Shown one piece after another: positions 1 through 10,064 of a DNA stretch of 64,000 nt. The notes below the pieces were generated by a model, which saw nothing but the letters and a program-made list of their open reading frames with translations, was not told the origin of the DNA and searched no databases. This DNA comes from Asparagopsis taxiformis (taxonomy: Eukaryota; Rhodophyta; Florideophyceae; Bonnemaisoniales; Bonnemaisoniaceae), in assembly GCA_030407315.1 (NCBI GenBank), contig JALQPE010002045.1, forward strand, positions 1 to 64,000. Direction: 5' to 3'. Both the position numbers and the translations under genes were made by a program. Each line of letters opens with the position of its first letter. The stretch's first letter is position 1.

Positions 1-220
1 GATGGGTGTAGCCGCGATGGCAGTGGCCGCTCGTTTGCGTCGTGCTTGGGGCGGCGGCCCGCACGGGCGTGCCTCGTCGTGGCGGCTTCGCCTCGTTCCC
101 CTCGCCAGGGTCCTTCGCCGGGAAGTGTGACGCCCGCTGGGACGTTCGGAACCAGCATCACGTGGCGGTGCGGCGGCGCTCAACGTAGGCTTCCCTGAAA
201 ACCCACCGTGGCTGCGTTGC
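1..220 (+). pseudogene. Fragment of antisense ORF of older gypsy copy
   Basis: This stretch is the reverse-complement homologue of about 11758-11957, the middle of the extra antisense ORF of the young gypsy element. It ends abruptly at 220, where that element's 5' LTR begins. The matching continuation of the same ORF resumes at 13545. It is therefore the left half of an older element's ORF, split by the young insertion. It extends off the left edge of the window, and small indels against the young copy break the frame. Confidence 0.8.
216..220. repeat. 5-bp target-site duplication, left copy
   Basis: GTTGC directly precedes the 5' LTR, which starts TGTAG at 221. The identical GTTGC follows the 3' LTR at 13545-13549. 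A 5-bp duplication is usual for Ty3/Gypsy integrases. Confidence 0.9.
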
Positions 221-873
221 TGTAGTATACGTGGCAATTCCGAAATTGCAAATATTTACGTTTTCCGCGGAATTCGAATTTCGGCGGACACGACCGGCGA
301 CAGCAATGCACGAACATTGCTGGCGCATGCGCGCGCGCAACCGGCACACGTGTGCAACGAACGTACTGGCAACGGCCAACGGACCAACGGGTCCCTACGT
401 GTGACCCACAAGGTCCTTTCCCATTCGGGGACGTTACGAGCAGTGTTTACACTGTAAAGCGATGCCATCGTGGCTATATAGGTATTGGCATCGTGCCGGG
501 AGGGAAAGGGGACAAGACATCGAACGAGCAACGGCTCTAGTCTACGACTGACTTCTACGTTTTACGTTTACGTTTTGCCTAACGAGGCTTCGTCTCCGTC
601 GAGCTGCGTACTCCCTACCCATCGCCGCACGTAAGGCTGATTGCGTGTAGTGCCTCCGGGCTTGGTGAGAGCGCCTCCGGTGACGTACCACCTCGTTTTA
701 GCAACGTAATCCTCGCGTGGATTGTTGCGTCGTGACGCTCGTGTCTACTCGCTAACCTCTACCTTCTACCGTTCTAACAATACAGTCAAACACCAGCGGG
801 TGGACTGCTCGTTTCGTTAAGGACAGCGTGTCCGTAGCTCGTACCAGCTATCTAGAACTAACGTTGTTCCACA
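221..873 (+). repeat. 5' LTR of young gypsy element
   Basis: The 653-bp repeat begins TGTAG and ends TTCCACA, with the standard TG...CA termini. It matches 12888-13544 almost base for base. Differences are a few small indels and substitutions: an extra A near the start, AGA against TT(C) near 514, an extra C in the run near 575, an extra T near 665, a rearranged TTTTAGCA near 706 and a 2-bp gap near 755. Confidence 0.95.
475..480 (+). promoter_or_regulatory. TATA box in 5' LTR
   Basis: TATATA in the context GGCTATATAGG lies about 255 bp into the LTR. It is conserved in the 3' LTR at 13143-13148. Transcription of the element would start roughly 25-30 bp downstream, defining the U3/R boundary. 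Prediction from motif and position only. Confidence 0.65.
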
Positions 874-874
874 C

Positions 875-892
875 TGGTCTTCCGACCTAGAA
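875..892 (+). promoter_or_regulatory. Primer-binding site
   Basis: TGGTCTTCCGACCTAGAA begins one base after the LTR end. It starts with TGG, the complement of a tRNA 3' CCA end. The LTR element at the right end of the window has a near-identical site at 63461-63478, 16 of 18 bases matching and also one base after its LTR. This supports the call. The priming tRNA was not identified. Confidence 0.7.
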
Positions 893-1158
893 GTTGCTAC
901 GAGCATAACGACAACCAACGAGGTTGAGCTCTTTTACGTTAACGAAAAGCTACGTGCTACGCTACAGACGACGGTCTATGAATTACGCTGTGTCGAATTC
1001 CAGCGCGTCGCCCAGGCAACCGTTGCCGGTCAGCGGACGCCGAAGCCGACGTGGCCTTGTCAGCAGAAGCGATCTTCGCGACTGATCGATCTATCCCGCC
1101 GGATATCGAGGCGATCGGCCAGCTACCACGTACGGTAAGCCCGTTTGAGTCCGTGAGT

Positions 1159-3393
1159 ATGGACCCCGCAACGCGCGGTCAGCTCAATGAAGGGAACGTG
1201 ACTCCCACGGCACTACGCGTAGTGTACGAAGACCTTCGAGGTCACATCGAAAGGGCGAGCGACGCGGCCGTCGACGAAGCCGTAAGGCAGAGACTCGGAG
1301 ACTCGGAGTCTCGGAGCGCGAAGCTCGTGCGTTACGTGAACGCTCAGCGACCCTCGAACGGGAAAACGAAGATTTACGAAACCGCCTCTCCGCCGTGGAG
1401 GGAAGACTCGACTCGTTTGTCGTAGTATTCAACGAAATCGTCGCCGGACGTTCCGCTCCGCCGAGCGGAAGCGATCCGAATTACGAAGAAGGCTCGCGCG
1501 CCTATAACTCGCAATCCTCCCCGGCCGTTCCGGGAGGATACCCACCAACACCCGGTCCGACGACCCCGACAACGTACGGAAGGGGGGGCGACAGTGCAAC
1601 GAGCCATCGCCAACCCCAACGAGACGCCACGAAGGCAATTACGTTTTAACGATACGCCAGACCACGCGCGGTCGGCGGACGCAGCACGAGCTGCGCAATT
1701 CGATACGAGAGCTCCCCCGCCACGTGAGACGTACATTCCGTGGCTGGAACGTTCGGCACGACGGACACGCGAGTCCACGAAAACGAACGTGCCGACGCGG
1801 TACGCTTACCAGGGAACGCCCTCGGACCCGTTTGCCACGCGTTGGCAGAGCACACGACAATGCTCGACGCATTTGCGAACGTGGTGTCGTACCGCATGTA
1901 CCGACTTAACGATGTACGTGAACATCTCTACGTGAACGAGAGTCAAAGCGTACATAAGCTCAAACGTGAGCTGGAGGGACTTTTCCCTACGTTAAAGCCG
2001 TTCTCCGGCCGGAATCCGATTACGTTACTCGGATTCCTCGCCCAAATACGTGATGGGTTCAGCACACTCGGAGTGTGCGAGGGGTGGCAGTACGTGCGCT
2101 GCACTTCTTCCTCGAAGGGGACGCCCGACGGTTCTACGATTCCCAGTGTACGACTGGCGTGATCACGACTGATCCGACGAAGAGGTTCTCGTGGCCTCAC
2201 GTATCAACGCGTTGATTAAACGATACCTGCAAGACGACGTGCTGCAGGAGGCCTACGAAAAGGTCACGATGATCACGCAGAGTCCTAACGAGGACGAGAA
2301 TCAGTACGCTGATAGACTCGACACCGCCACGCGGGTGCGTGCAACTACGTGTTTACGGATCGACTCCTCGTTCACCACTACGTACGTGGTTTGCTGCCCT
2401 CGACGCGGGCAGCCGTGACGGAACGACTCCGGTCACTCCCCGAACGAGAGAGGGAACGACCTCACCGTTGTGAGACGATTGGCGACGGCCGAAGGAACGA
2501 CCTTCCGTGCACGTACGGCAGCTGTCGCGTCAGCCGCGAAACCGAAAGTGCGGTTTCCGGTGAAGCCTACGTTGGCTATTTCCGACCACGATCGAGGAAG
2601 TTCGCGGACTACGATGAGTCCGCGCGTACTTACGTAATGAACGGGCTAACGAGCCCAGTTACCACGATGGTAACCCGAACATCCCCGCGAGGGATGATGA
2701 CGACGTGTCGCTCGCTGCGGCTCACGTTGCCGAGAACTTGGAGGCGATCCTCTTCACGAACGGGCCGCCGCCCAACGATACGAAAACGGCAAACGAAAAA
2801 AGCCGGACGAGCTCGAAGCTCGATTGAACCGTCCATGCGAGGACGTGCCGAAGCTCACGAGCGAGCAGACGCAATTGGCGCACTCCGTAATCCCGAATGA
2901 TTACTGGACGCTGTCGTGTTGGTCATGCGCGCGAAGATGGCCACTCGACGTTTACGTGTCCGCGTCTGACGCCAGATCAACGGATCTTTTTCGCGTACAA
3001 GTACTACCTCTTCCACGTGAAGAGCAACCCAGTCAGGCTGAGTACTTCCGCCAACGAATGGCTAAACGAAACCAGGAACGACCTGGTGAGCGAGGGAACG
3101 TGACCCCGCGGAGGTACGGCACGCCGCCTACGATACTCCGAAACCCCAATCGTGACGGGGGAAGGCCCTTCGACAGGCGCCGCGGCGACTTTCGTAATGA
3201 CCGACGTGACCCCCGCCCGTGGGCGAACGAACGAAATGGCCAGCGTAATGGCCGCAGCGGAGTCTACGTGACGACTTCCGCTGACGAAACACCACTCGAG
3301 GTGGAAACGAGTCACGATGACGAACGAGCTTCGTGGGCTCACGACGACGACGTGTCGAACGGCCCCGCGCCGGAAAACGACCAGGCGATGTAG
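1159..3393 (+). pseudogene. gag: gag, broken by frame changes
   Basis: The likely start is the ATG at 1159 (MDPATRGQLNEG). Coding potential then passes through all three frames: a coiled-coil segment (RERSATLERENEDLRNRL in another frame) near 1340-1420, and a capsid-like region near 1960-2340 with the retrotransposon-gag pattern PFSGRNPITLLGFL followed by ALHFFLEGDARRFYD in a shifted frame. An Arg/Asp/Asn-rich nucleic-acid-binding tail follows at about 3040-3393. A canonical zinc knuckle could not be confirmed. At least four frame changes make this copy non-functional as read, unless the assembly contains indel errors. Confidence 0.72.
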
Positions 3394-3774
3394 GTCACGA
3401 GCCACCCACATCGCCTGAACCCTTACGTAAAAGGGGGACGACCGACGTCGATGATTGGTCCTCCGCAGGCTCACCGACGAACGAGAGCTACGAAAAGCTC
3501 ACGGCCGCGAAGGCCAACTCGAGTCAAACGACACCCGACGTGGGGAGAGAACGAAGTCCAACGGGACGAACGAACCTCACACGAAGAGGAAGCCTCGCAG
3601 ACGAGCGAGACGCGCTACCCGAAGCACGACGCTTCCGAGCGCGAGAAAGCCAAGCACGCGGCTTATACGAAGCGTGTCGACGCAAAAGAAGCCATACGGG
3701 CTCATACGGTGAAGCGACGAACCGCTAACGAAGACGTAGACCGCGCGCCGGTCAGGACCGAACCGTTGGTCCTC

Positions 3775-4230
3775 GACGGGCACACGTGCCTACTTGCTTC
3801 GAAGCATTATATCGTGTCCGGAACGATCGGACTAGACCTCAACGTGATGAGGGCGATTACCATCGCGATGGATACGTGCAGCGGCTATAACTTGATACGA
3901 ACAAGTTTACTGCCCTACGACTGGGTCGACCGCTGTCTACGTGACGAAGAGCTACCGAAGCTCGGAGACGCCAACGGGCGACGTTTGCCTATCGAAGGCG
4001 CCATCCTGCTTCGTGTCAGGCTGGGGAACTCGCTGTTCCGCGTAAATTCTTCGTAGCCAACACGCTGGCTGTCCCCGTCATAATGGGCACGTCGTTCATG
4101 TCGAAGCATGTCGATGCTATACGCTGTCGAGCGCAAACGATCGAGCTCCATCGAGGGATACGATACCCATTATCGCGGAGGGTGATACGACGACTCCGTA
4201 CGAGGAGGGGGAAGAGACGAATCCAAACGT
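3775..4230 (+). pseudogene. Retroviral-type aspartic protease region
   Basis: The sequence contains ITIAMDTCSGYNLI at about 3859-3900, the position and shape of a retropepsin active site. The usual DTG/DSG triad reads DTCSG. After a frame change near 4050 comes AVPVIMGTSFMSKHV, resembling the late protease motif (I-hydrophobic-G-x-x-F). It lies between gag and RT as expected. Upstream, 3451-3775 encodes a low-complexity Arg/Glu/Thr-rich linker. Confidence 0.6.
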
Positions 4231-5461
4231 GGAATACCCGAAACGCCGCGAGCGTAACGCGGCCTCGAATCGGCCAAGCCGAACGTTCTCGGTTCGCCTG
4301 ACGAAGTACACGCGTGTACCGGCGATGTCGCAACGGACCGTCAACGTGACGACGGATGCGACCGGACTCGTGTTCCTCGAACCGAAAGCGTCGGTGCAAT
4401 TCCGGCATGGGCTGCGTATAGCCAACGGAGTGGTCGACGTAGGACCGAGAGAGACGTTCTCTATTATCGTGTCGAACTTCACGAAGAAGGACCGCGAATG
4501 CCGAAAGGCGCGACGATTGCGTACGCGGTACGCTCCCCGTTGGGAATCGTCCCACTCAAGCGTGAGGGCGGCGAAGCCCTCGCGAAGGTTTTGAACCTAC
4601 CGCTAGTCGACGCGACGACGCGGACAAAACGAACGGGTTGGGCGACGAAACGCCAGACCCGTTGGTCAACGAAAAGGGGAACGACCCCGCCACGGATTGG
4701 CAGTCGACAATCGATTTTTCGCACCTCGACGACGAGGACTTACGAAAGCGCATCAACGAGATGCTAGCTACACATTCGTCAATGTGGACGAGCGGACGCC
4801 TCGGCGAAATCAATGCTACGGAGCATCGAATCGAACTCGAACCGGGCACGCGGCCCATACGTTCAATGCCCTATCGTCAGGGTCCGGCTTTACGTACGAT
4901 AGCCGAGGAGCAGATCACGAAGATGCTCAACGAAGGGGTTATCGAACCCGCGTCCAGCGAATGGGCGTCACCAATCGTGTTGGTGCCGAAGAAGGACGGA
5001 TCCTTACGTTTCTGTGTCGACTACAGGCGTTTGAACGCGAAAACGATCGCTGATTCGTACCCGCTTCCTCGTATGGAAGATTGCCTCGATTCGCTTGGCG
5101 ACGCCGCCATCTTCACGACACTCGATTGTAACGCCGGTTACTGGCAAGTGCCCGTCTCCGCCGAGGACCGTGATAAGACAACGTTTACGTCTTCATGGGA
5201 ACGTATCGCTACGTGCGAATGCCATTCGGGCTACGAAATGCCCCCGCTACGTTTCAGCGGACGTTGGACATCATCCTCTCCGGAGTACGTTGGCAATCGT
5301 GCCTTGTTTACTTAGACGACGTAATCGTCTTTTCGAAAGACCTCGAGTCTCACCTGGGTCACGTTGACCAGGTGCTTTCCCTGCTACGCGCAGCGGGAGT
5401 AACGTTAAAGCTCACGAAGTGCTCGTTCTTTCAACCACGAGTTGACTACCTGGGCACGTGA
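4231..5461 (+). pseudogene. pol: Reverse transcriptase domain, frameshifted
   Basis: From about 4860 the text reads as gypsy RT: an entry region with IRSMPYRQGPAL, WASPIVLVPKKDGSLRFCVD, YRRLNAKTIADSYPLP and TTLDCNAGYWQVPV carrying the first catalytic Asp. A frame change follows near 5190. The next frame gives MPFGLRNAPATFQR, the catalytic YLDD box (5309-5320) and KCSFFQPRVDYLGT. A second frame change or stop at about 5459 separates RT from the RNase H frame. The 4231-4860 segment encodes a pre-RT linker. The motifs are intact, so damage is limited to frame breaks. Confidence 0.85.
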
Positions 5462-7791
5462 TTACCCCAGGGAAGCTGCACGTCGCAGCACGGAACAAGG
5501 AAGCCTTTCGTACGGCTACGTTCCCGCGAGACAAGACGCAATGTCGATCGTTTTTGGGCGCGGCCAACGTTTACCGCCGTTTCGTAAAGGCGTATGCCGA
5601 GATCGCTCGGCCACTCAACACGATGTTGAAGAAGGACGCTTCCCCCGATTGGACGAACCCAACGGACGCGCAAACGAATGCGTTCGAAACGTTGAAGACA
5701 ATACTGGTGTCGCCACCAGTATTGCACCTTCCGAAGGCGGGACGTCCGTTCATGATCGATACCGACGCGTCGGCGTATCAGCTGGGAGCTACGTTGCTCC
5801 AGCAGCAAAACGAAGATAAGCCCAACGAATGGGTGCCGATTGGGTACTGGTCGAAGACCCTTAACGAAACCGAACGTGGTTACTCGGCGACCGAGCGCGA
5901 GTGCTACTCCGTCGTCTGGGCGATAACGTCGCTCCGACCCTACGTAGAGGGTCAGCGGTTCACCGTACGTACGGACCACGAAGCCTTACGTTGGCTGATG
6001 ACGTTGACGGACGCGTCCGGACGACTACTACGATGGAGGCTACGCGTTGCCGAATTCGATTTCGAAGTTACGTACAGGCCTGGGCGCGTGCACCAGGTAC
6101 CTGACGCTTTATCACGTGTGATATCTACGTATGACGACGGTCGACCCGTCGACGATGACGTACCATCGTACGGGGACGCGGTCCTCGTGACGACTCGCAG
6201 TCGTCGACAACCCACACGAAATGGGCAAGGACGAACGAAGTCCGTACGTAAAAAGGCAACGAATGCCAGGGGTCACGACGACCCGTCGAACGAGACTCGT
6301 GACGAACGGACACCAGCCGCGACGGCTGGCAACGAGGGACTCGAGTTCAACCGCGACGCGTCGCTCGATGACGTTCTCGACGAGGAACCGGATTTCCTCG
6401 ACGAACAGCGCGCTGCTGAAGACGATTCGGCACGCGTGCCACCAGCTGACGTTCAGCTTCCCATTACGAGGGACGAGCTTATCGAAGCTCAACGCGAGGA
6501 CACGTTCTGTCAAACGATACTGACACGACAGTCCGAGACGCAGGAAGCTGCATTCTTCGAAGGCCACGATGGCCTACTCCGACGCCGGAACCCTCACGAC
6601 GAGGAACGTACACAAATCGTTGTGCCGGCTTCGTTACGGCCGCGGCTGCTGGAGTTAACGCACCACCACGTCCTCGCTGGACACCCCGGACAAACGCGTA
6701 TGTACTACACCCTACGGAGGACGTACTACTGGCCCGCGATGGCCGCCGACATCTACGCAACGGTACGAAACTGCGTTGGATGTGCGAAGAACCGCGTGAA
6801 GCTTCGCAAACGGACGAACCCGTTACGTTTATTTCCGGCTACGGAGCCGCTGCGAGACCTATGTATCGACATACTAGGTCCGCTTACGAAGACCACGCGT
6901 GGCAACCGATTTATTCTCGTTATAACGGACCGCTTCACGAAGCTGACTAGAGTCGTACCTCTACGTAATATCGATTCCGCCAACGTGGCGAGCGCGTTCG
7001 TCAACGCGTGGGTCTTCTCGCATGGACCCCCACGGACGCTCATAAGCGACAACGGAAAGCAGTTCGCTGCTAAGTTCTTCCAGCGCGTTTGCAACGAGAT
7101 TGGCGTAACGAACGTCTTTACGTCGACGTACCACCCCCAAACGAACGGGCAGGTGGAGCGCTACAACAGGACGATCCTGGCGATGCTGCGCAATTACGTG
7201 AACGAAAACCAGAACGACTGGGATCGATACGCATCGGCGTTAACGTTTGCGTACAACACGCATGTGCATTCGAGCACGGGCACGACGCCCTTCGACTTGA
7301 TTCTCACGAATCCACCGCCACCGTTGGCGCTACACACGTCGGTAACGAACCGCGAACTACCCGACGGGGGAGGGCGAGCCACTTACGTTCGTGAGCTCGC
7401 CACAACGATGGATAACGCGTATCGAACGCTGAAGGCCGCGCAGGCACGTTATAAACGAAATTTCGACAAACGAGTCCGTGTCTCGAATCGAAACATCCGC
7501 GCGGGAGAATACGTATTCATCGACCCGACGGACGGGACTACGAAGAGCACAAAGCTCGGAAACCACGCGTTGGGACCGTTCCGCGTACTACGTAACGACG
7601 TACGGACGTTCGTCATCCAACGAGGAGACGTAGTTGAACGTGTCAACTCGGACCGCGTTGCATACGCGCCAACGCCGGCGAACGCGCCCCCCGCCGGAGC
7701 CATACGATGCCACCGAGGCAGACCTCGACAAGAACCGCGACGGTCCGGCGTATGTAGTAGACGACCTACTCAACCATCGCGTAAACGATGA
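5458..7791 (+). CDS. pol: RNase H and integrase part of pol
   Basis: A continuous 777-codon frame without a natural start is the downstream part of pol. It begins with the end of RT (CRSFLGAANVYRRFVK), then RNase H with MIDTDASAYQLGATLLQ and the TDHEALRWLM region, a spacer rich in charged residues, and integrase. The integrase zinc finger is visible (HHHVLAGHPG ... NCVGCAKNR). The catalytic triad is also visible: IDILGP, LISDNGKQF and NGQVERYNR. A GPF-type C-terminal segment (LGPFRVLRND) precedes the frame end. The chromodomain follows in a different frame, overlapping from 7634. Confidence 0.92.
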   Translation: MITPGKLHVAARNKEAFRTATFPRDKTQCRSFLGAANVYRRFVKAYAEIARPLNTMLKKDASPDWTNPTDAQTNAFETLKTILVSPPVLHLPKAGRPFMIDTDASAYQLGATLLQQQNEDKPNEWVPIGYWSKTLNETERGYSATERECYSVVWAITSLRPYVEGQRFTVRTDHEALRWLMTLTDASGRLLRWRLRVAEFDFEVTYRPGRVHQVPDALSRVISTYDDGRPVDDDVPSYGDAVLVTTRSRRQPTRNGQGRTKSVRKKATNARGHDDPSNETRDERTPAATAGNEGLEFNRDASLDDVLDEEPDFLDEQRAAEDDSARVPPADVQLPITRDELIEAQREDTFCQTILTRQSETQEAAFFEGHDGLLRRRNPHDEERTQIVVPASLRPRLLELTHHHVLAGHPGQTRMYYTLRRTYYWPAMAADIYATVRNCVGCAKNRVKLRKRTNPLRLFPATEPLRDLCIDILGPLTKTTRGNRFILVITDRFTKLTRVVPLRNIDSANVASAFVNAWVFSHGPPRTLISDNGKQFAAKFFQRVCNEIGVTNVFTSTYHPQTNGQVERYNRTILAMLRNYVNENQNDWDRYASALTFAYNTHVHSSTGTTPFDLILTNPPPPLALHTSVTNRELPDGGGRATYVRELATTMDNAYRTLKAAQARYKRNFDKRVRVSNRNIRAGEYVFIDPTDGTTKSTKLGNHALGPFRVLRNDVRTFVIQRGDVVERVNSDRVAYAPTPANAPPAGAIRCHRGRPRQEPRRSGVCSRRPTQPSRKR

Positions 7792-7915
7792 CGGCACCCT
7801 AGACTTCCTCGTGAAGTGGGTCGGGTATCGTAACCCTACGTGGGAGCCCCGCCGGAACGTATCTGAAGAGAGCGTCTCTCGATACTTCGCACGCGTGCGA
7901 CGAGCAACAACGTGA
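7634..7915 (+). CDS. Chromodomain tail of integrase, shifted frame
   Basis: This frame encodes YVVDDLLNHRV, FLVKWVGYRNPTWEP and a closing helix, the classic chromodomain pattern with the WVGY...TWEP aromatic signature. In chromoviruses this domain sits at the integrase C-terminus and is thought to guide integration through histone marks. It is +1 relative to the main pol frame. The switch would occur around a run of C at about 7687-7692. The older copy shows the same offset at 17654-17935, so the shift predates both insertions or is a systematic feature. Confidence 0.85.
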   Translation: MNVSTRTALHTRQRRRTRPPPEPYDATEADLDKNRDGPAYVVDDLLNHRVNDDGTLDFLVKWVGYRNPTWEPRRNVSEESVSRYFARVRRATT

Positions 7916-10064
7916 AAGGCCACGACGGCCCCCGAAAACGCACACGAGCGTCGGGTTAAGCGCACGCGTGCGCGACGTTGCACGATGCAACAAACGAAGG
8001 CGACGAGCCGCACGAACGAGAAGCGAAGGCACAACGAGTGGCCGGGACGTCCACCCTTGCGTTGGGGGGGCGCGATGCGTGCTAGAACCGTCGCTCTTTT
8101 CTTTTTCGACACCATACGTTGGTGGAGGCACGAGCGCCAACGAAAGATTGGACGACGAGTCCACGCGCGGACGATTCACACGATGTGAAGAGCCACGACT
8201 GGCTCGACAGTGTTGACCGTCCCACGGGCAAAGGTGACGACACCACGGGCCACGGACGGACAACACGTCAGATTTTTCGCGCGGAAAATTATACTTGGGC
8301 CAGCGGGCCATGGGCGCACGGTACGAAACATCGGGCCGATTACAGTGCGCTAATCCGGCCAAATCTCGGGACACGCGTGCCCCGAAAATTTCGTGATTTT
8401 GGCATGTCACGTGAGCCATCGTACGTCCCCGTGGACAGCCGCTGACAACGAGTCGCATCGACCAACGAGGTCAACGCCAAACAGCTCGCGAGCTAACGGC
8501 AACGTGACGCCGGAAGGCGGAGAAACGACGTAGGACGGACGCGTCCCCAACGAAGATGGCAACGGCCTCATTACGAAACTTCCCGCACGAAGCGGAACGA
8601 AGCTATACGTTAGCCGACGAATTAGACCAACGGGTCTCAGCGCACGAAGCGCGCGAGTAAAGCGTGCGAACGACGAGCCAACGAGGCCGCGACGACGGAC
8701 GGCGAACCGAATCGCCATCGTGAGGCACGACGCCGAACACGGTAGCCACGTACGGCAACCACGGAACGACACAACGGTGTCCTGCCACGCGGGCATAGCG
8801 AATGACGCGCGAAAGCGAAAAACCCGCCGGCTAGTCGAGACGCACGAGCAAACCCGAAAGGGGGGGTTGACCACGTACGGTCACGAAGACTAAGACGCGC
8901 ACGTCCGCGTCGCAAACGAGAAGCTAACGAAGCTTAACCCCGTTCGAATTCGAAGGCGCGCGCGCCACCGGCCACGTCGGCCAGGATACGAACGCGTACG
9001 CGGACGTCGCTAACGATAACGACGCACGCCAACGGGTCGAACGCACGAAACGAAATACGAATACGCAACGGCGTACAAGCGGTAGCCAACGTAACGGCAC
9101 AGCTGAAGGCAACGTCTGCCGACGAACTTGGCTCACGAGGCAGCCTCAAACGCCCGCGGGCATGCGAAACGACTCCGTCAATCGCGTCCCCGTCGGGTTC
9201 GCAAGGCGAATAAACGAAATTACGCAACGGCGTAGAGGGCGAGCATTACGTATGCCCAGGTGCACGTCGCACCACATAACGGATGAGCTAACGAAACGCT
9301 CCTCGGACGCCGCGGCGAACGACGCCACCACGCGAAGCGGACTAGCGCAACGGTTGCGCCACCGGCTAACGTGAAGCCGCGGGAACGTAAAGCGCGACGG
9401 CGCTAACGGTGTTAACGGCTATACGAAAAGCGAAAAGCCCGCCGGCAAAGACGTTGTCAACGGAACTGCGACGCACCACGACGCACCGCCGCGTACACGC
9501 AACGGCGTGAAACGTCAAGCCAACTCACGCGCGAGTCGGCCTGACGTTTGGCGAATTTTCCGTCCAGCTCATCGGAGCAAATTAAAATTGGCACCGACGT
9601 GCTACGTGCCAAAGAGCTCGAATGCTCAACGGAATTCGACACCCGACGGGGTCATTCGAACGAGAAGCGACGGCGGAAACGATTTCCGAGTTAGTTACTA
9701 AATGATACGCACGCCAACGGGCTCTACGATCGAGGTTAACGTACCACTCGCAGTGAAAAGCCGCCGCTACGCGCCGCCGCTTTGCCGAATAGTTACGATG
9801 TTACGAACCTGCCAACGGGCACGCGCCGCTGCGAACGCGAAGACGGGCTACGTAAGCCTACGACACCCAACGGGGTAGACGCCACAACAAAAAAAATTGT
9901 GGGGAGGGGCTTAACGCTTACCCCTCCCCGCTGCAGACGACCTGCCAAACACGAATTACGAAGCTCAACGGAGCCATGCGATTACGCAAAGAAACAAGAC
10001 GAAGTTTACGAAAGCAACACGATGCTAGAAGCCTACGTGGCCTACGAACTAACCTAGGAACGAC
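7916..10064. other. Non-coding stretch between pol and antisense ORF
   Basis: About 2.1 kb inside the young element has no reading frame with recognisable domains. It is CpG-rich and dense in ACGT and CAACGG words. The older copy carries a matching stretch at about 15205-17620 with one extra tandem duplication. No RNA gene or promoter was recognised. Confidence 0.6.

Noticed and set aside
256..531. Open frames inside the LTRs, repeated at 12924-13136
   Set aside because: They are duplicated only because the LTR is duplicated, show no domain and cross the promoter region.
7799..8458. 219-codon minus-strand frame after the chromodomain, and its counterpart near 17324-17770
   Set aside because: It runs antisense to the chromodomain and then through CpG-rich non-coding sequence; composition explains the lack of stops.
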